A stretch of DNA of 64,000 nt from Bombyx mori (taxonomy: Eukaryota > Arthropoda > Insecta > Lepidoptera > Bombycidae), in NCBI RefSeq assembly GCF_030269925.1, contig NC_085119.1:13923001-13987000 (forward strand). Reading direction: 5' to 3'. Of this stretch, positions 11,763 to 24,126 are shown one piece after another. The notes under the pieces were generated by a model. That model made no database searches, was not told the DNA's origin, and saw only the letters and a list, made by a program, of their open reading frames with translations. Position numbers and translations under genes: made by a program. Within the stretch, counting starts at the first letter, position 1, and each line of letters starts with the position of its first letter.

Positions 11763-12799
11763 GCCGTGCTATAACCGAAGAGGTTTTTGTCACCATCGCG
11801 TTCTTATTTCTACCGAAAGGTACCGAAAAAAATACGAAACCCATTGCTTTTATATACAGTCTGTCACCAGGACGCGACGGTCTATAAATTGCGCAGAACC
11901 AAATAAAAAAATCAAGGCTTTGTTTGCAAAAGGTACACGCATTAAAAACTAGTAACTAATATTTAGAGCGGTCGACAACAATCTGAACGTGTTACTGTTT
12001 TTATCAATCGGTGCCGTTGTGGGTTTCTCCGAGGCCGCCCGAGATCGCTCCACTCCACCGATCACTTCCCGGTACGATTCGAGTGCTTGTAACGATTTAA
12101 TACTAATCGTATATTTACTATATTGAAGTTTTTGAAAAGATAAATATATGTCGGGCTGAGCTCTTCCCGATCATCACCTGTGTCCTCGTGGTCAGTCGTT
12201 TCTAGGTTAGACTCAAAATAAGTTATAACCTTTAATAAGTTATAATTTGTTAAATACGTTATAACCATTTACGTAAATTAATTGTGTTATTATAGTATAA
12301 GCTAGTTGAATGGTTTATACGCTATGTTTGTATAAAGCGAGTTACCTGCAGTCAAACTACATAAGCAGTTTTGCGGGGCATGTTTTGAATGTAAGTGTAA
12401 CTTCTTATGAATAAATAGATTACATACATACATACATAAGAACACAATTAAATAATAGCAGACTAGAAACTGGTGTAGTTTATAGCAATTTATATACTAC
12501 CACATATAAACTGTAGGATCTAAAAATTTCAAGGAAACATTACTTTTTAGAGATCCTATTGAGAATCGGGGCGCTCCTGGCATATGATCCTTTGATACTC
12601 GATTTAAATATCAATAATCATAACTAATATGGTTGGTGAAAATAATAATACTTAAAGTTGCGATAATTCTTCTTTTTCGAATGTGGTCTTTAAATTATGT
12701 AAAAAAAATGCTTCACAAATATATTCAGGGTTATTGACATTAAAATATGAATCTCGGTCTCTTGTTTATTTTATTCATTAACCAATCTTCGAGTAATGA
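11763..12799. other. AT-rich intergenic DNA, nothing recognised
   Basis: Contains a short (ACAT)n run near 12420 and chance short frames only. Confidence 0.5.
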
Positions 12800-12937
12800 G
12801 GCTCAGTTTTCGGGGACATAGATAACTCGGCGGCGTCAGAGACGTGTGGCGGCGTGTTGTGAAGTTTGCCACCAACGCCTGAAATGATGACCACGACCAC
12901 TCTATCAGGAGCGATACCAACTAGGAAGAAGAAGATG
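12800..12937 (+). mobile_element. RTE-type LINE 3' end
   Basis: WRRVVKFATNA-like codons, then CGACCACTCTATCAGGAGCG and a GAAGAAGAAG run, matching the reverse sequence at about 36596-36620. Confidence 0.55.
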
Positions 12938-12994
12938 ATGATTTGGCAATGTGTTAAAATCGCTTTTTAACAACGCAAAGATGTATTGTAATTC

Positions 12995-13259
12995 ATTTTT
13001 TTTCCCTACCTAAGCTGATAGCCTTGAGAGGCTATTTCAGCGTAACCTTAACTAGTAGGTGAGCTCACGGGGCTCAAACCTGACGACGTTGCTAACACGA
13101 ACCCTAGCAAGAGCCGTGCTTCGCAGAATCTGCCACCGGATCGGAAACGCGACCCACTGAAAAGATCCGGCGAGAAACTCAGTGGGCTGTGTCTGTGGGT
13201 TAATTTACTCGTCGAGCCCTTCGTCGCAAGCGACGGGTTCGACGCGAACGATGACCGGA
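12995..13259 (-). mobile_element. Jockey-type LINE 3' end
   Basis: Reverse 5'-truncated copy from T-run and CCTACCTAAGCTGATAGCC to GGGTTCGACGCGAA. Assigned by matching the UTR that follows the reverse transcriptase frame at 34.3 kb. Confidence 0.8.
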
Positions 13260-13989
13260 AAAATTATTTGTGCTCATTGTTTCGTTACAAAACAATGCCT
13301 TTCACTTCAATGTCAATTATATCTGTATAAATATTTATACTTTCGACTTCGCAGACTCTCAAATCTATTGTATTAAAGATTCGTTTTTATCGAACTTTAC
13401 TCACGTTTACGTGCATATTGTATTTAAATAACTATTGAGATATAACTAACTTCTCATGTATTCTGCGATAATTTGTGACAGTAGGCTTTGTTTCTTTTTT
13501 TTTTTTCAATAATACGAAAGAAATTTCCCACGCGTATTATATTCTGTGAATGACGTCACGTTTAAAGAAAACGTATGTTTTTGCATAATATACATATTTA
13601 CCGAGTCTTTATTTTGTAATTAGTATGCGAACGATAAATTTGCAAAGAACTTAACCACACATCATGTTTGGGTTATGCTGATGTTTGGTGTTATTTATTT
13701 TGGAAGAGTAAAGGAAATAAAATATTATACAACTAGAAGAAAAAAACAAAACATAATAATGAGTTTTCCCGGTGGTGAAGGAAAATGAAAAATTACAAAA
13801 AAAAGTAAAAATATTTGACAATCACGATCTCGCTGATTCAGAAACCACCGAAATTCAGTTCTCAATTTACATAGGTACATACATAGATATCTGTTATGAC
13901 CGTTCACACTTAGACCTTTTCGTATCACTCATGCTAGAGCGGTCGTGCTTCTCATTCAGTATCATTGCTGTGGGCAGACGTTATGCTCC

Positions 13990-14309
13990 TCTACACGTCA
14001 TCTCGGATCCTCCCGATCCACTAACGATGCTTTTAGGTACCTCAAGCACCGGTCATCGTTCTCGTCGAACTCGTCGCTTACGACGAAGGGCTCGGCGAGT
14101 AAATTAACCCACAGACACAGCCCACTGAGTTTCTCGCCGGATCTCCTCAGTGGGTCGCATTTCCGATCCGGTGGTAGATTCTGCGAAGCACGGCTCTTGC
14201 TAGGGTTCGTGTTAGCAACGTCGTTAGGTTTGAGCCCCGTGAGCTCACCTACTAATCCGGCGACGCTGACATGGTCTCTCTAGACCATCAGCTTAGGTAG
14301 GAAAAAAAA
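13990..14309 (+). mobile_element. Jockey-type LINE 3' end with end of ORF2
   Basis: Starts in the last ORF2 codons (CGGATCCTCCCGATCCACTA corresponds to the TDPSDP segment of the frame at 34.4 kb), then the UTR core and A-tail. Overlapping open frames at 13772-14283 are by-products. Confidence 0.8.
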
Positions 14310-14334
14310 GCTCGCTCGAGCAATCCCTACTTCT

Positions 14335-14425
14335 CCCGATTTTTGATGAGCCTGGTACAGTCATGTAAATAATCGTCAACTACCGATTTGACTTGGTCAG
14401 TCCAACGTATGTGCAACCTTCCCGC
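14335..14425 (-). mobile_element. RTE-type LINE ORF scrap
   Basis: Reverse translation gives HIRWTDQVKSVVDDYLHDCT, similar to the RWTDQI segment at 36.8 kb. Confidence 0.5.
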
Positions 14426-15702
14426 GTTCTTTCATACTTGGGCAGACGAAAATGAACCGCATATGAACTAATTTGCTAACATTCAAATTTATTATAGCGT
14501 TTAGGACCGTGTAATATACATCAGATCCGGAAGAAAAAATCCCAATTACGGGTGGTAAGAGCGTCGTGTGTCAGATAAGTACCACACCCTGCCTACATTT
14601 TACTAATGCTCTCCGGTTTTAATACTGAAAAGGATTGGAAAATCCGTTGCACTATTGGGATTTTGACCTGATTTATTGAGGAAGGTGGCGGGCAGAATTC
14701 ACGTGTGAATTATTGCTCCGGCAACGATTTCACATCAGGTGAGTCGCGAAATCAATCTGTCTCCAGTCTCTGCAGCTAAACCAGAAATTTCAATCACACC
14801 GTGTCATTCTCTGATGTTCATTGTGGACGGTTGAAAGATTCAGCGGGTGTTAATATTGTAAACTGATCAAAAGGTTCCACCTCATCACTTTTTATTTATG
14901 AAAGTATAGAAAAACTAATTAATTATATGTCACAAATTTTTAGCTTACCATACACATAATAATATCTATGTGTGTAAAACCCCAAGGGTCTAATTATAAT
15001 TTAAAATCCACTCAAACAGACTATATAAAACTCATGAAAATCTGCCCAAGCTGGGCAATCTGGTTTAAGAGTCAAGGGATAAACACACGTACAAAATTAT
15101 AGGTAGGTATTTTTTAAACATACATTATTTGTAGAATAATAAAAAAACTGTACCTGTCTCGCTCCAACATAATTACACGTATAGTCTTGGTCGCTCATTT
15201 AATATGCAAATTGTAAGCATTAGTGGTTGTACTTTTCTATTTACTTTAACATCGAAAGATACGATTTTATTTCCACATTCAGTGTAATAGAAAACACGTA
15301 TAACCTTCTTTCGAATATCAATAATATGCTCATTAATTTGAACTTCACATTGGAAACTACGCTTTATGGTTAATATTCATTATTGTCAATTGATAATAAA
15401 TATTAAACTAGTTATTAACTAGACAATAACAGCGCAGGGTACACACAAGATAACCTATTAATTATATTTGTGAAATGTAAAAAGAAGGTAGGAAATTACA
15501 CCTAAATTTAACGCCATTAAAATTGTAAGGACAATATTATCATTTTTAAATAAGTTGTACACAACTTGTAAGGGCCGAAAGAAAGTGTTATGCTTATCGT
15601 TTCTTAGACAATTTTGAACAAATAATAGACAACTTGTAATTCTGAATTGTAGGCACCAATAATTTTAAATTTACGCTATCGTTACAATACAACAATTTTA
15701 AA
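14426..15702. other. AT-rich intergenic DNA, nothing recognised
   Basis: 14517-14780 has a mildly GC-rich, repeat-like look but matches nothing else in the window clearly. Confidence 0.45.
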
Positions 15703-15945
15703 ATATATCGACGCCTGAAAGGCAAACGTGACTAAGCGACAATGCGTGATCTTTACAGTAGACTAATTTAAAGTTGAAATACCTGAAAAAAATTCTATTT
15801 TAACGAATCTAGCTGTAGGATGAAATGATTTTAATAGACCTAGAAATATATTTTTTTTGCGCATCGAATATGGTTATTGCCCATCATTGATGTACAAAGC
15901 AGTTATTGTCGCTTAGTCACGTTTGCCTTTCAAGCGTCGATATAT
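15703..15945. mobile_element. MITE with 41-bp terminal inverted repeats
   Basis: 15703-15743 and 15905-15945 are reverse complements at about 40 of 41 positions, including GGCAAACGTGACTAAGCGAC. The ends read ATATATCGACGC, so the target duplication is probably TA or TATA. Confidence 0.85.
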
Positions 15946-16550
15946 TATTATCATAGTGTCAAATAGTAACAAATCTGAAATTAATTTAGATTAGATTTAG
16001 ATAAGTATGTGAAATTAATCTAAACGTTAATTTACAAATCCCATATAAATTCCAATAATCTAAACTAATCGAATACATTGCTTATTACCGTGACGTAGGG
16101 TCATTGAATTTCCTAATCGCCTCGGAACGTGTCATCCGACTTGTTATCGATTTTTATATTCGATCAGATTGCATTCGAAGGATTTAAAAATAACCCCTTT
16201 AAAGTAGTATGTACTCGACATCCGTGTTGCGTCCGCTTCGTTCATTCGTCGTATGGCCGTGTCAAGTTTCACCGTCCGACGCGACTCACGCGCTTCCATA
16301 CAACAACATAAAAGAAAGCGAATAGGTAACGGTACTGTACGACTCAGCATAATTACTCGTATTTTGTTAACAGCAACTCGACGGCCGTGATACGCGGAAT
16401 CAACGCTTTTACGATCCGGATCCGCATTTGCGACGTTTAAAACGTATACCTAGTTTGAATCGTGTGAAAATAATCTGAGATAGTTTTACTTCTCTCTTGA
16501 TAACAATCCTCCTATGGTTTAATTGCAATCGAATAAATATTGGAAAAAAA

Positions 16551-16680
16551 ATTATTGCTTATATGGATGGACGAGCTCACGGTATACCTAGTTGGTATTA
16601 AGTGGTCACTAGAGCCCATAGATATTTACGTAATGCCGCCACCCACCTTGAGACACGAGTGAAACGCATTACTGCTTAAA
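16551..16680 (-). mobile_element. Bm1 SINE remnant
   Basis: Diverged reverse copy with internal deletions; GGACGAGCTCACGG and CGCATTACTGCTT remain. Confidence 0.75.
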
Positions 16681-16690
16681 ATAATTGAAA

Positions 16691-16997
16691 TCTATACATA
16701 TAAAAAAAATTGGAGTGTCTGTTTGCAATATTGAAATAGCCTCTTTTTACTAGATGCATATGAATATATATACGGTACATACACCAAAAAAATGTTTTTT
16801 ACAATTTTTGTCTGTCTGTCTGTCTGTTTGTTCCGGCTAATCTCTGGAACGGCTGGACCGATTTTGACGGGACTTTCACTGATAGGTAGCAAATGATATA
16901 AGGAGTAACTTAGGCAACTTTTTTTAAGCTAGCTTCGCCCCGCGGCTTCACCCGTGGTACGACAATAACCGCGGGTAACATCGCGGGACTCAGCTAG
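16691..16997 (+). mobile_element. Non-autonomous Helitron
   Basis: Begins TCTATACATATAAA after A (16690), ends CAGCTAG followed by T, with GC-rich inverted sequence before CTAG. No Rep/helicase frame. Confidence 0.7.
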
Positions 16998-17584
16998 TAA
17001 TAAATATATTTAAACTACTTCAAATAATTACCTATATTTGCTTCTATATTGTAATAACAATTTTACGTAAAGTGATTAAAGGCAGCTAAGATTTGTTCTC
17101 GATTTTACATTGCTATGCTAACAACGGGTTTGACGTAATTTCATTGCATTATTTTTATGATAAGTACGTATTCTATAATAGTGGGCACGTAATAGTGCAC
17201 AGGGTTTGTTTTAAAGTTGAATTCAATTCGATAGTACAATACAACATCATATTATCTGTTTGGCTGATTTAATTAATGTTATTGCAATGAAAACGCTACT
17301 TTTTGGAATCTAGTATTTTTATTTATTTTTTAGTGCAATTGAGCCGGTAAAACAGATATATAGTTTTAATAAAACTTAAGTATATCTGTTATGCAGTTAG
17401 CAATGACATTCACTAGACATAAAGGACGCGAAACTGGAATATGATGTACAGAAAATTATATTACACCTGTTGTGAACAAGTTCTCTGTTGCTATAACTTA
17501 AAGAAAGAATAAAACGAAAACAAACATTAAGCAACTTGGTAATATTTAGAAGATGTGATAATATTTAGAAGACATCACCGGTTG

Positions 17585-17831
17585 ATTATGGATTCACGAC
17601 TGAACTGCTGAACGTGGGTGGAAAACGGGCTCTTAAACCTCTTCAGAAACTATTCAATTCCGTCATACTCAACGGGAATGTGCCCTGGGCATGGACCAGA
17701 AATGTGGTGGTACTATTCTTCAAAAAGGGTGACAATACCCGTTTGAAGAACTATAGACCTATTTCACTTCGGAGTCCTGTATATAAGTTATTCTTGAGTC
17801 ATGAACAGCGCCTCTTGGCAAACGAAGGGAA
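17585..17831 (+). pseudogene. LINE reverse transcriptase fragment (RTE-like)
   Basis: KKGDNTRLKNYRPISL is the conserved early reverse transcriptase motif, preceded by LFNSVILNGNVPWAWTRNVV. The frame then runs into a MITE-V arm at 17832, so it is a short scrap. Confidence 0.75.
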
Positions 17832-17907
17832 GCTGTTCCAAGTCTATACAAATTTGGGTTAACTTTTACGCGATCGAAAAGTTACAAAATTCGCACTAAG
17901 CACACTG
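17832..17907 (+). mobile_element. MITE-V copy 1, right arm only
   Basis: GTTAACTTTTACGCGATCG and GCACTAAGCACACTG match the right arm of copies at 38153 and 39929. Confidence 0.75.
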
Positions 17908-18153
17908 GGCTATGCCCTCGCGTCGCAACCCCATAGCCTCCGCTTGCGACGAATTAACCCACAGACAGCCCACTGAGTTTCTCGCCGGATCTTCTCATTA
18001 GTCCGCGTTTCCGATCCGTTGATAGATTCTGCGAAGCACGGCTCTGGCTGGGGTTCGTGTTAGCAAACAATGTCAGTTTTGAGCCCCGCGACTACCAGTT
18101 CGGTGAATCTAGAATAATCCCTCGAGGTTACTAGAATAGATAGGGAAAAAAAA
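17908..18153 (+). mobile_element. Jockey-type LINE 3' end, diverged
   Basis: CTGAGTTTCTCGCCGGATC core with a diverged, shortened right half ending GATAGGGAAAAAAAA. Confidence 0.75.
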
Positions 18154-18722
18154 CCGGGCTATATTGCAGTCTCTGCAACGGTGCCATGTTGAGCACCGGT
18201 ACATTGAAGAGTTAAAGTGTTTACAAATATAAAAATTCATAATTAATTTATTTATTATGAAAAAAAAAGAACACAATATTCCTAACCTAAAATTACATGT
18301 TATTATCAGCAACATGCTTCGTCAAAAAGTACAATACTTACTTTCACCCACCAAGCGTCATCATAAGTAACATAAAGGTCCACGCTAACAGCTATGCGCG
18401 CGTAGGCATCGGCTAGTCAAACAAGCCACTCTGGATCGCACCCGGCCCGAAAGTACCCATTACGCTAGAAGTTTACAAATTATATGTAGATTGAGGAACT
18501 AACTGCTCATAATTAATCTCATGGCTTTGTTGTATTTTTGTCTCGGTGTTATTATCGGAAGAAAGAAAACAATAAAATCACTTAAATACCTATCATATAT
18601 TTTCGGAACTTTGTAGAAAGAGATGACATTGTAAATTACAAAGTAAATTGTATGAAATAATTTGTTAAGTAAGAAACATTAATAATGTTCTTGGTCCTGT
18701 TTTGTTCTGTGATATCTATACT

Positions 18723-19047
18723 TCTATACTAATATTATAAAGAGGAAAGATTTGTTTGTTTGTTTGTATTGAATAGGCTCCGAAACTACTAAACCGATTT
18801 GAAAAATTCTATCACTGTTTGGAAGCTACACTATCCCCGAGTGACATAGGCTATATTCTTTTCTTTTTTTAAATAGGGATCCTTGCTAAATCTCCAATAA
18901 TATACACCCAAGGATATTCAAAACTATCTTCATAATTTTCATTTTTTACTAAGCTGACGCAAATAGAAAGGTTGATGTGTGTGTATTATGGTTGTTAATT
19001 TGGATTTTTTTATTAAAGACCCGAGCGAAGCTGGATCGGGTCGCTAG
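18723..19047 (+). mobile_element. Non-autonomous Helitron
   Basis: Begins TCTATACTAATATTATAAAG and ends GGGTCGCTAG before T. Contains CGAAACTACTAAACCGATTT, typical of lepidopteran Helitrons. Confidence 0.75.
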
Positions 19048-19666
19048 TCTGTAATATTTTACTTATATGGCTACAAAAACTGCTTTCATTTGAGAAATGC
19101 ACAAAGTTAGTAAACCATTTATTTTAATTCTGAAACTTTTAATTTTTTTTTATTCACCATCTTGTAACGAATATTATTATCACTATTTATCTTATATCTT
19201 ACTATTATTTATCTCACTATTGCTGTGCTAATGTGTACAGCCAGAAGGTTTGATATTCTCTGCTAAGAATCCGCATTCCAGCTGACTTTGACAACTAAGT
19301 GACAGGCAATTAACCGTTGGTCTTGAATAAAATCAATGAAAACGTATTATAACTGTACACACAAGACATGTTGTCATTAAACGATAGTAATCACGAGTCA
19401 CGGTGTGAAATAGTCGTTAAAAGGCCATCAGACTGAAATCTATGCGTATTTGTCACGTCACAGAGCAGGCAACCAAAGTACATGTTTTACTAGATAATTG
19501 GTTGTCGAAAACTAGAAAGAAACGAACTTAGGGAACTGGATTTACTAACGGGAATAAAAATAACATTTAATAATTTGAGTCCCCTGTTTAAATTACATAA
19601 ATTTCTTCCCGTAGATGTCTATATAAGTTACTCACAAATGGAGACATGGGCTTCTGAATATATGCA

Positions 19667-19725
19667 TTTTTTTTCGTACTTAAGCTGATGGCTTTGGGAG
19701 GCCATTTCAGCGTAGCCTATATATG
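19667..19725 (-). mobile_element. Jockey-type LINE, last 60 bp
   Basis: T-run, TACTTAAGCTGATGGC, GGCCATTTCAGCGTAGCC; extreme 5' truncation. Confidence 0.65.
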
Positions 19726-20000
19726 CCATAGTGACAACAAAAATCCGAACTTAAAACTTACTTATGTACGTAGGTACTTAAATAGATTTATTTATGTAAT
19801 GAAATATTCATGAAACTAAAATTAGCAATACATAATATTGTGTTACAAAACTGAGCAAATTAATTTAAAAATGTTGTAATAAGAAAGTTTGATGTGTTGT
19901 AATGTAATTATAAAATGAGTGTATGTAATGAGTTGCCGGTGCTGCGTTGCTGGGGTTCTTACTGTACGCGCGAGCTTATGCATTATGTTAACTCAACTTA

Positions 20001-20212
20001 TTTTTTTCCTACCTAATCTGTTAGCCTTAAGAGGCTATGCTAGCGTGACCGAGCGAGTAGGTAGGCTCTCGGGGCTCTGACCTGGAGACGTTACTAATGA
20101 TAGCTCTAGTAAGAGCCATGCTTCGCAGAATCTACTCTAGATCGGAAACGCGGCCCACTGAGAAGATCCGGCGAGAAACTCAGTGGACTGTGTCTATAGG
20201 CTAGTTTACTTG
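20001..20212 (-). mobile_element. Jockey-type LINE 3' end
   Basis: Reverse diverged copy with CCTACCTAATCTGTTAGCC and GATCCGGCGAGAAACTCAG. Confidence 0.78.
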
Positions 20213-20618
20213 CGGAACTTTTGAATTTACTTGTCTCAAAATACGATTTGAGTTCGTTTATTTCAATCTTAAGCTCATTAGAATGATGCTATTAACGGTA
20301 TAAGTCCATTCCACAATCAGTCAATGCTTATAGGTTCAGGTCATTCATTTTATTGAATTGTCTGGTTAGTAAGTCACATATGCTGTAACACGAAATTCCT
20401 TCAAACAAATTATTGTGGAACATTGCTTATTCGGTTCGTTGTCAATGTATTTCATTAAATTTCAATAATAAGTCTGTTTAATGTTAACTTACAATAACTA
20501 TGTACAACCTACAGTGTAATCATAAGTGTCATAATACTCATATATTATTATACATACCTACAAGGGCAACAAAAAATATCAATGAGATATTTTTAATTTA
20601 TTTGTAGTTTTAGTCAGA

Positions 20619-20923
20619 TGAGCCTAAGGCCTATCTGATGGTAAGTAGTTACCATCGATCATGGTACACAGACACAGCCCACTGAGTTTCTCGCCGGATC
20701 TTCTCAGTGGGTCGCGTTTCCGATCCGGTGGTAGATTCTGTGAAGCACGACTCTTGCTAGGGTTCGTGTTAGCAACAACGTCAGGTTTGAGCCCCGTGAG
20801 TTCACCTACTAGCCCGGTGACGCTGATATGGTCTTTCTAGAACATCAGCTTAGGTATGGAAAAAAAAGTCGATCATGGACATCAGCAATGCAAGGGACGC
20901 GGCCAAGCCGCTGCCTACTGCGT
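20619..20923 (-). mobile_element. LINE 3' UTR copy interrupted by a second LINE
   Basis: Reverse copy of the UTR at 11633: left part 20619-20664, right part from 20879 (CATCAGCAATGC and onward). Split by the Jockey-type end at 20665-20868. Confidence 0.75.
20665..20868 (+). mobile_element. Jockey-type LINE 3' end, nested, 10-bp TSD
   Basis: Core GTTTCTCGCCGGATC through TTAGGTATGG and an A-run. Perfect 10-bp target duplication TCGATCATGG at 20655-20664 and 20869-20878. Confidence 0.85.
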
Positions 20924-21856
20924 GCTAGAAATGTGTGTAAATAACTTAATGCGATCATGATTTTGACCTCAGGGTTCATTCACCTTATAGTGGCAACGTG
21001 CAACAATTGTCTTCATTTTAATACTGGTTATTTAAACATAACATGAAACGATTCAACGAACGAATATCTATGAATATAAACATGACATGAAAATTTAAAA
21101 GTATAAAGATGTATTTGGTGAGATAAGGATTACATAATCAGACTTAATTAATGAACAAAATGTGGCGAACACTCCTCCTACCTTTGTGACAGATTGGCGG
21201 CCTTGATACGGCTGGTTAATTTTAATATTTTAAAGGCCATTATATCAAGGGCAATGCGTGAGAAGACACAGTTTATAAATGAAAAAAAAATATGAAGAAT
21301 AATATAATTGTTTTATTTGTTTTGTAGAGTTTCGACCTTATTACGAAGATTAGTTTTACAACAGTTTAATTGCAAAGTTATTTGATTGTTTTGATTTAAC
21401 TGAGATCCTTTGTGTATTTTTGACGAAAATATCCAAAATATTATAATGATAAATAAAACAGCGCCACCCACGCAGAACTAACTACGGAATTCGGCCAAAT
21501 TCAGGCTTACATACATATATAACTTGTTTTTTTTTGTCACATTGACTTTTTGTGACTTTGCATATTAGCCATTATGTATATTTCTATGTATATATACAAA
21601 AGTTCGATGAAAGTTTCCAGTAAGTGGACTGTGAGCTTTGATTGAAAAGGCCTGGCATTCCTTGACAGGATACAGTATGTTAATACCACAAACAGGTTTA
21701 CGTAAAATGGTTATTTTTGACTCAATTGAGAAGTCCAGTACGTTGATATGTAAGTAAAATATCATAAGAAACAAAGAAATAATTTGATTGAAATAGTTTA
21801 ATTTAATTCATGTTTTATTGAGAGATATCTCTATGTATTTATAACTTATTCAAAGA

Positions 21857-22030
21857 GAAGTCGCCGTGGCTTAAAAGGTAGGACGCCCAGTTTATTTGTA
21901 TCAAGCGATGCGGCTGAGCCGGTGTTCGAATCCTGCAGTTCCACCAATGTTTTCTAATGAAATACTTAACTAATTACTTCCATGATGAAGAAATAACATC
22001 GTAAATCGTATCGTATGAAAAAAAATCAAG
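21857..22030 (+). mobile_element. Bm1-type SINE, tRNA-like head only
   Basis: GTCGCCGTGGCTTAAAAGGT and GGTGTTCGAATCC match the A and B box regions of the Bm1 head, followed by CTAATGAAATACT. The body and tail are absent, which is the reverse of the usual truncation. Confidence 0.7.
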
Positions 22031-22085
22031 CTTAAATTAAACGGAATCTAAAATATTAAATTAATTATTTGTTAATTTTATAATA

Positions 22086-22375
22086 CTAGCTGAACCGGCA
22101 GACTTCGTAATGCCTCAATCGATAAATAAAAGACCTAAACTTTTGTATAAAATAAACTTAAAACAAACAAGGGAAATCCGTCCGACGGGGAACACATCAA
22201 AGGAAACACAAAATTGTTATTTTTGTTTAATTCCCAGCATTTTCATATTTATCTGCCTTTTAAGCCTTCTCGGGACTTCCACAAATAATTCAAGACCAAA
22301 ATTAGCCAAATCGGTCCAGCCGTTCTCGAGTTTTGGCGAGACTAACGAACAGCAATTCATTTTTATATGTAGAGA
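22086..22375 (-). mobile_element. Non-autonomous Helitron, full length
   Basis: Reverse element: CTAG end at 22086-22089, TC start at 22375, flanked by A and T as expected for insertion into an AT dinucleotide. Same family as 41806-42075. Confidence 0.8.
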
Positions 22376-22712
22376 TAATACTTTTTATTAAAAACTCGAT
22401 CGAACTACGGATCGAAGATACAATACGTCAATGTGATATGTTAGTTATCTCTGAAAATTAGGTGCACTCTGATACGCCAATTTATTTAATGAATTTATTT
22501 TGTGTTTTATCAAGAGTATTATATTTTTTTAAAGTCATTTCGTTTTATTTTGTTGTTTCTTTTTCCTGTCACAATTTGTTTTGCAGTTCGTGATTGTGTA
22601 TTCTCGTTACGTAAATAGGTAAAGTACTTTCCTCAATTTGTCTTTAGACGTCACTCTAATCCTTATTTTACATTCCATTTTCTCTACAAGTCATTATTTA
22701 TCTTTTATCTCT

Positions 22713-22833
22713 TCTCTATATATAAAAATGAATTGCTGTTCGTTAGTCTCGCTAAAACTCGAGAACGGCTGGACCGATTTGGCTAATTTTGGTCTTGAAT
22801 TATTCGTGGAAGTCCAGGAAAGGTTTAAAAGGT
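22713..22833 (+). mobile_element. Helitron, 5' part
   Basis: TCTCTATATATAAAAATG and CTCGAGAACGGCTGGACCG match the family of 22086 and 41806; the 3' end is lost. Confidence 0.75.
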
Positions 22834-23775
22834 GAGAAAATTATATTAATATATTATTATTCTCTATTAAACTTTGATATTGTATTATAAGACTTGTATA
22901 GCTTGTACAAAACGTCGGACTTCTTTTCGTTACCTGCACGATTGCTTTGCTTCACAAGTGTGTGCGGAAGTGGTGAAAGCAATAAACACCCAAAAGTACA
23001 GTTAGTAAATAACACTATTTAATAACAAATTGTCAACACGTTTCTTCAATTAACTACAAATAGGTAACTTACTTAACGCATGTCACTTCGAGGTACCTAC
23101 TAACAGAAAATCAACGTAAAACACATCATAGAGTACTCCCACTATAGACCTCCAAGTGATTTGTTTAAAGTCGAGGGCTAATTAAGGAGTATTTAATGGC
23201 GACGTGGGGCCAAATATACCGAAGCTTTAAGAACAATAAAATTGTAACGTTCATTATCGATTCAAAACTTTTTGGTGGTTATTATAGATTTTGAAAATCG
23301 CTGACTGAAAATAAAAAAAAACTACTAATTGGAAGTATAGGATTTTCTTCAAAGTTATGGGAGGTCTGAAAAACAAATACCGGGCTAGAACTACTTTGAT
23401 ACTAACTCCGACTAAGGATCGAAACAGGACCTTATTTGTATGTGGCAATAAAAATCAAATTTTCTGGACTGGAATACGAATTGTCCTTTACATGTATTAT
23501 TGCTTATTTTGTTAACTGACAAACAACGGACGAGGCTCTTATCTGTTTTTAGTGCAGTATCAAAAGTCCAACAATCGCAACCAATAAAAATTTATTAAAA
23601 TTAAGTTATCTTTCAGCAGGCATGACTTTTGATAATTTTAATAATAAAACATTTGTCGGTGACAGGATATATTATTATAATATATAATATTTATTTACTG
23701 AAATGGATGAGAATAAAACGCTGTTAAGCACAAACATGATTGCGTTTCACAGTGCTACATGCGTTTTTCCAACTT
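22834..23775. other. AT-rich intergenic DNA, nothing recognised
   Basis: No frame, no inverted repeat seen. Confidence 0.5.
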
Positions 23776-23887
23776 CTGTGTGCTTAGTGCGAGTTTTTAA
23801 CGTTCTCGATAGCGTAAAAGTTAACTCTGTATGCAATTGGAACAGCGCCCCTAGTGGCAAACGTAGGCAAACGCTATCGAGAATGTT
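23776..23887 (+). mobile_element. MITE-V copy 2, truncated by Bm1
   Basis: Left arm TGTGCTTAGTGCGAG through AACAGCGCCCCTAGTGGCAA; most of the right arm is deleted and a Bm1 T-run follows. Confidence 0.75.
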
Positions 23888-24126
23888 TTTTTTTTTATTG
23901 CTAGATGGCTGGACGAGCTCACAGCCCACCTTGTGTTAAGTGGTTACTGGAGCCCATAGACATCTACGACGTAAATGCGCCACCCACCTTGAGATACAAG
24001 TTCTAAGGTCTCAAGTATAGTTACAACGGCTGCCCCACCCTTCAAACGCATTACTGCTTCACGGCAGAAATAGGCAGGGCGGTGATACCTACCCGCGCGG
24101 ACTCACAAGAGGTCCTACCACCAGTA
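23888..24126 (-). mobile_element. Bm1 SINE, body and tail
   Basis: The T-run abuts a truncated MITE-V copy on the left; the right end is ACCACCAGTAA. Confidence 0.9.

Noticed and set aside
21857..21950. Possible functional tRNA gene
   Set aside because: A and B boxes are present but the arms do not fold as a tRNA and the sequence matches the Bm1 head.
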